Shown here: piece after piece, positions 59,235 through 64,000 of the stretch | How positions within the stretch are numbered: position 1 is the stretch's first letter | How the letters are laid out: each line of letters starts with the position of its first letter | Source of the DNA: Marisa cornuarietis | Taxonomy: Eukaryota > Mollusca > Gastropoda > Architaenioglossa > Ampullariidae | DNA: 64,000 bases | Direction: 5' to 3' | Assembly (NCBI GenBank): GCA_004794655.1 | Contig: SMMW01000001.1 | Location: 15,157,501 to 15,221,500 of the forward strand | Notes under the pieces: model-generated | Seen by the model: only the letters and a program-made list of their open reading frames with translations | Told to the model about the DNA's origin: nothing | Databases searched by the model: none | Made by a program: the position numbers and the translations under genes

Positions 59235-59905
59235 TCTCTGGAGAAAGCACATGCATAGACCCGGCGCCCAGGCCTATTTTAGGCGATAGAGAGTAGATCT
59301 TGCGCAAGACAACGAGTCCAACCTTTGACGTTCGTAAGCCAGTTCTTCCCCTGGACACCAGTGTGTCAACCATCCTTCAAGGTACCTTGAAGGACATTCT
59401 TCGACAAGGTGGCATTCCAGGTCACATGGCCAAACAAGTCCATCTTACATCTCTTGACTGTTGCAAGTAGAGGTTCCTAGTGTCTTACAAGGAATGCAAC
59501 CGTACCTCGTACAAAGTCATTGGTTTATGAACTCTGTACAAGACCTGGATTCTCCTCTCTGGATCGGCAGAGTCCAAACCTTTCATATACGTAAAGCAGG
59601 ACCAGTACTACAAAGGAATTTCACAGATAGTACTTTGTTGTAAACTTTTGTTATGGCTGCGCTGGACCCTGTTGCGATCCTGATACGGATGTCTGTCGTG
59701 GAGCTGCTGTCCTTGGAGAAGGTGGCTCCCAAGTACTTAAAGCTGCTTACCTCTTAAAGCAATGCCACATTCATGTACCTCTCTGCTTTGCCGTTGCCAA
59801 TGAATATGACTTTGTTCTTATTAGTGCTGGTCCGAGCAGGTGAGACAAGCCATTGCTGACTGAGGAGACGACGATAAGACCAGGGAAGGCTCAGAGAGAT
59901 ATGGA
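59235..59905 (-). mobile_element. LINE reverse-transcriptase C-terminal relic
   Basis: Minus-strand frames give, 5' to 3', NKNKVIFIGNGKAERYM, SSFKYLGATFSKDSSSTTD with IRIRIATGSSAAITKVYN, then QRGESRSCTEF and traces of R-M-C-T. Near the end come DGLVWPCDLECHL (a shifted form of the F-G-H-V motif), LQGTLKDG-like sequence and GKNWLTNVKG-like sequence in other frames. This is the conserved run from the reverse-transcriptase thumb to the C-terminus of animal non-LTR retrotransposons (Y-L-G...IRxRIA...GHV). Frames change repeatedly, so it is long dead. It contains a perfect 20-bp palindrome at 59374-59393. The family differs from the LINE tail at 10457-10817. Confidence 0.8.
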
Positions 59906-61129
59906 GAACGCGAGCTAATTATTTAGTAAAGATAAGATCAGTTTCGACTCCTTACTTGCTGTTTTTCTTTTTTTGTTTGGAGAGACAAAATGATAAAATG
60001 TCTCGTTTCATTTGACTTTATCAACCACTCATAAATCTGTGAAAGACTGGTCATCAGCTCACCCATATGGATAAGTTTCGCGAAAAGGTTCGATGGTGAC
60101 AGCCATATATTGTTACCAAGGATAGTTTTATGAATTGAATTTCCACTTCAGTCATACGCGTGCTGTCTGCTACTAATAAAGCGGAATATCTTTAACAGAC
60201 TTAACCTTTTGTATGGCAACGAGCAAGAAGTGGTACCGGGAAGCATCTAGTAAAGGTGAACAGAAGTTAAAATACAGATGTAACAGCCACAAGAAGGACA
60301 ACAAGTGTTTGTGCTTGCAGAAAAAAGAGTAATTAGAGGAACGAAAGATTTTATTACTTTGTCTCACAGTATGCCCATCTCATTTGTAGTAAATGTGGAC
60401 GAAATCCTCCAGATATATGGAGCTGTCAGTGGAGTTATAACTACTGTAAAAATTAATGATAAACATTGAACTAGCTTCTCTAATGGTGCAAATTTGTGTG
60501 CATGCGCATACAGATTTTTTCTTTATTTATTTTTATGCGTACAATAAATTTCAGCAAAATGTTCAAGATGCCTGTTTTGACATACTCTTTTGCATATACA
60601 TGTTTATTTAAGATACAGTATAATAAATTGGTATGAACTTCTCTAAAAGGCCCATGCTCTAAAATGTAGTAGCATTAAAGTGACATAAAAGAGTGGTACA
60701 CTTCCATACATCATCATCAAAACAGTTCCTGTACACTATTCTCAACTAGCTCATTTGTACATCTATATGCACGCCTATATACATGTTATAATGCCCACAA
60801 ACTCTAAACCCAAAGTAAAGAAATTCATCTGCAGTTAGTGTCTGACAGTTTCAATTCAAAATGAAAGTAAGGGCCGTACCTTCCAATTTCTAAGTATAAG
60901 ATGATTTCAAAACATTGTATCTCTGTGTAAACAAGAAAAAAACGCTACTTACTTTCAATAGACTCATTAATATTTACAACAATCTAACATGAAGAAAGAT
61001 TGCCACAAGTAAATTCCAGTGATTGTACTGCTTTGGTAAGCATCACATTAAACTCAGCCTTCTTTCATAGAAGTCATTAACTGTCCTATTTAACATGTAT
61101 CTGAAAACTTTCTTAGAAAGGAAACAATG
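59906..61129. other. Non-coding stretch, AT-rich, no gene seen
   Basis: AT-rich DNA without recognisable coding or RNA features. Confidence 0.55.
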
Positions 61130-61192
61130 ACAACGACAATGAGAATAACAATAATGAACTTTATTAATCCCAGTGGGCAATTATTTTTTGGG
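61130..61192 (-). mobile_element. Short 3'-terminal fragment of the 29.7-kb LINE family
   Basis: On the minus strand it reads ATTGCCCACTGGGATTAATAAAGTTCA followed by ATTGTT/CATTGTC repeats (fewer than 65 bases in all). It matches the 3' terminus of the LINE at 29722 (CTGCCCACTGGGGACTAATAAAGTTGG then CATTGTCATTG). Confidence 0.75.
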
Positions 61193-64000
61193 GGTGTTCT
61201 CAGTTTTCATTAAGACCATCGACTGTTTTTCTTCACCGACCGTGAATGAAGTTAACCACCCTTATCTCTTACCTTTCTGACTATTCTTCATCTTTGTCAT
61301 TACAAGCTTGCTCGATTACTAAACAGTCGCCATCTCCATAAAGTTTAGTTTAATACCATATCGGCTCATTTCTGCTCATTGATCTCACACGCGCTGGGAT
61401 GACAGAAGCGGTCAAAAATAGTTGACCTGGGCTGACCACGGAAGCCTCTCAGGTGCAGACAAAGGGGTAGGGTGGCTGCTGTCGTCAGAATGGGTCTCAT
61501 CCCAGTAAAAAACACAATAAGAAAAAAGAAGAGATAACTGGGCGCCACCCCTCCCTTCCTCAATTTCACAGATGTCATGGGAGGAAGCCCGATATTTACA
61601 GAAGAGAGATAACTATTCTGATGGTTCATCGCTCATACCTTTTAAGAAAAGCGGAAAAAAGTCTATATATGATACTGGAGAATAGGTCCAAGACCATGTA
61701 CGGTCAAAGAAAAGAAAGCATGAAAAAGGACAGGAATAATACTTCAATGTGTTGGTTCTTGAAGGGATTAAAAACCTGCTTGTATTCCTATCCCCTAGGA
61801 ATGAAAATATTTTAAGACTCGAATTTTACCTAGTTTGTTGATTTATCTGACACACCCGTAAGCAAAATACGTAAAATACAAACAGCAGAATTTCTAGTCT
61901 TCTAACTGCTTCTCAATGTGTGTACACTGTTGATGAAGGTTTGCGCGGCGTATCAAGGGCGGGAAGCAAATCCCCCCCCCCCAACAAAAACGACATTTTT
62001 TGATATCAAGTTCAAGATCTTTCTAGAAAGATTAGTCTTTTTTTTTCCTTTACTGTGTTAGTTTTGGAAAAAAAGCAACATGCATATCTCAGATCTGGGT
62101 TTTTTTTCATTCCTTTTCAAAAAGTTTCAGCTTGCAAACAAGTCACTGCGAAATCAGTAACATGCCTATCTGATCATGATTTATGTTTCGCTTTTTCCTA
62201 TGTCACTTCTTATCTCCCCCGAACTATATTTGTCTTTTATGTTTCACAGATAGCGCCTTTAGAATTTTAAAAGGTTTGGATTCGTGCACGTGCGCCTGTG
62301 TGTTTGTGGTTGCGAGCCTGTTTGTTTGCGAGCTCGTTTGCTTGCGCCAGAGCAAACAATATCTTCAACAACTTGGGTGCTCATAATACATCTACAGTTA
62401 TTCAGTTAATTCAGTTAAGCTTTCCGCATCCGATGTGAGCATAAAATATTGCATCCATCACGAAGTTCAACCATCACAGATGGCTGACATCGTTGCAGAC
62501 TCGTTTCAAAGATCCGGGCAACTCCCCGCTCGCTTTCCCCAGCCATCAAGCCGCCTTTGATCCGCTCCTTCCTATCTTTCAGTGTTACTTTTTGGAGTTT
62601 TACAATCGCTGTGACCATAGTTAAGGTCATTTACAAATGCACATGCGCCATTCACATGCTTTAGGAACCCAAACCCCATAAGAAACGTGTGAGTTAAAAG
62701 TTGCGAACAGTAAGAAACTGAAGATACGGCTGCTCAGATTAGCAATGGAATGGGAATCTCTTTACCCAACGACACCACTACAAAATGCCTTTATCAGTAG
62801 CATGAATCTGTTAGGGAAACATCTTGGAAAAACAGAACATAAAAATTCTGAGCCGTTAGCGAAGTGCTTTGAAACTGTTCTTTGCGTCACGATTACAAAA
62901 AAATAAATAAATAAATAAAATAAAAGATGCGTGCTTGTTTCGTCTAAAATCCAGTCACTGATATTAAAGCTGTGGGCGGGATCTGAGAGAAATTTCTGAT
63001 TTGAAACGACACGCACCAAAAGGTCGCAAATTCACCGAAGACAAGTCACCCAAGCATGACGATGTTCAACTTGAAAACTTGTGCTTTGTGACTCGGACTG
63101 AACTAGTATACGCCCAGACTTCTGCGCATAAATCCTGACAAAAAATTACTGGAAATTTGTTTTAAGAAAACAAACAAAATAAACCAGAAGAAAAATATAA
63201 ATATAAATATAAGAAAAATATAAATCTGCTTACTTATCTGAGACGATTTGACCATTGAGAAGGCGAGTCTGAATCCAAGACTGTTTCTTCAAATCAACGA
63301 GTACGAATAATCTTTGTCGAAGGATGGAGGCCATAGCTCCAGATGATAAATGCGATCAGCCAGCACTGAAGGTTGGCATAAAAATGCAAAATGGCCTGAT
63401 ATTATGTGAAAAATACCAGTTCCATTACAAAGTCCATTCCTCATTTTTGTAATTGTTATAATGGATTGACGAAGAGACAGGGACTTATTGGTGTTCATGC
63501 AAACAAAGAGAGGTTTGAGAAGAATTTAAATTTATTTAAGCTGCTTCCATTTTTAACACAAGAGGAAAGAAAGAGCAAGAAGATGGATAAAGTGAAGAAG
63601 GCTTTGGAGCAAGTTAATATAAGGCGATAACGGGCGATAACAGAGAAGGTGGCAAAAGCTGTGAAGTTTTGCTTGTCCTGGAAAGAGACTGCAGGTTACC
63701 GGCGGCACGTGTTGGCAACGTGGAGTGGGCCTTGTTAAAAAGAAATCAAAACAAGAGCTTGAATTTGGTCTTTTTTGTTTTTAAAGAAAAACACCAACTG
63801 TCAAAACAAAGTTGTGTGGAGAACGGCTATAAGGGTTATATAAAAATACCGTTACCGCAAGAAGCATGAAGAGATATAAGAGAGAAAGAGAGAGAGAAAG
63901 CTGCTCTGTTGTATCTGCTTTACATTCTAGCAGTTTTCCACATGGCAGACTGAAGATGTTGTTGGCAGTAAACATAAGCACGAGATAGGTAACAGTTTAC
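61193..64000. other. Non-coding stretch to the window end, no gene seen
   Basis: AT-rich, with short A- and T-runs and an AAATA tract near 62900-62925. The short minus-strand frame at 62415-62630 is not recognised. A GA run lies at about 63880-63898. Confidence 0.55.

Overview
This is animal nuclear DNA, almost certainly from a lophotrochozoan and most likely a mollusc (probably a gastropod). It has very low gene density, one GT-AG split exon of a metazoan EGF-receptor ligand type, many dinucleotide microsatellites, tRNA-derived SINEs, several families of 5'-truncated non-LTR retrotransposons and a small inverted-repeat element. There is no sign of bacterial operons, CRISPR arrays or phage. 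The species assignment is inference from repeat style, not from a marker gene.

The only clearly functional-looking gene piece is on the minus strand at 25143-26182. It is the first coding exon of a secreted or membrane-tethered EGF-family growth factor: signal peptide, long pro-region with a basic stretch, a furin-type RKRR site, then the N-terminal half of an EGF-like domain ending at a good splice donor inside the domain. The remaining exons would lie at lower coordinates; I could not identify them.

The rest is mostly repeats and relics. At 10.4-11.1 kb a THAP zinc-finger sequence is broken by a 361-bp 5'-truncated LINE flanked by an 11-bp target-site duplication. At 12.4-12.75 kb there is a decayed 39-bp (13-codon) tandem repeat. 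At 20194-20453 there is a 260-bp inverted-repeat element that looks like a MITE. At 29.7-31.5 kb (minus) lies a frameshifted LINE reverse transcriptase with an intact 3' terminus, whose 3' end recurs at 61.1 kb. At 37.4-38.6 kb (minus) lies a LINE apurinic endonuclease relic carrying a long GT array. At 59.2-59.9 kb (minus) lies a LINE reverse-transcriptase C-terminus relic. Six copies of one tRNA-derived SINE family (0.2, 3.6, 29.1, 34.0, 40.0 and 46.6 kb) and one copy of a second SINE family (49.3-49.6 kb) are dispersed through the window.

At 47.4-49.0 kb there is an unusual unit. A promoter-like region with a CRE palindrome, heat-shock-element arrays and a TATA box precedes a near full-length but stop-ridden copy of a multicopy invertebrate protein family marked by an FDGRK motif. 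It is the best candidate in this window for a poorly described mobile or selfish element.

The remaining stretches are AT-rich non-coding DNA with microsatellites, in which I see no supported gene. Most ORFs of 60-210 codons are chance frames, antisense shadows or translations of microsatellites.
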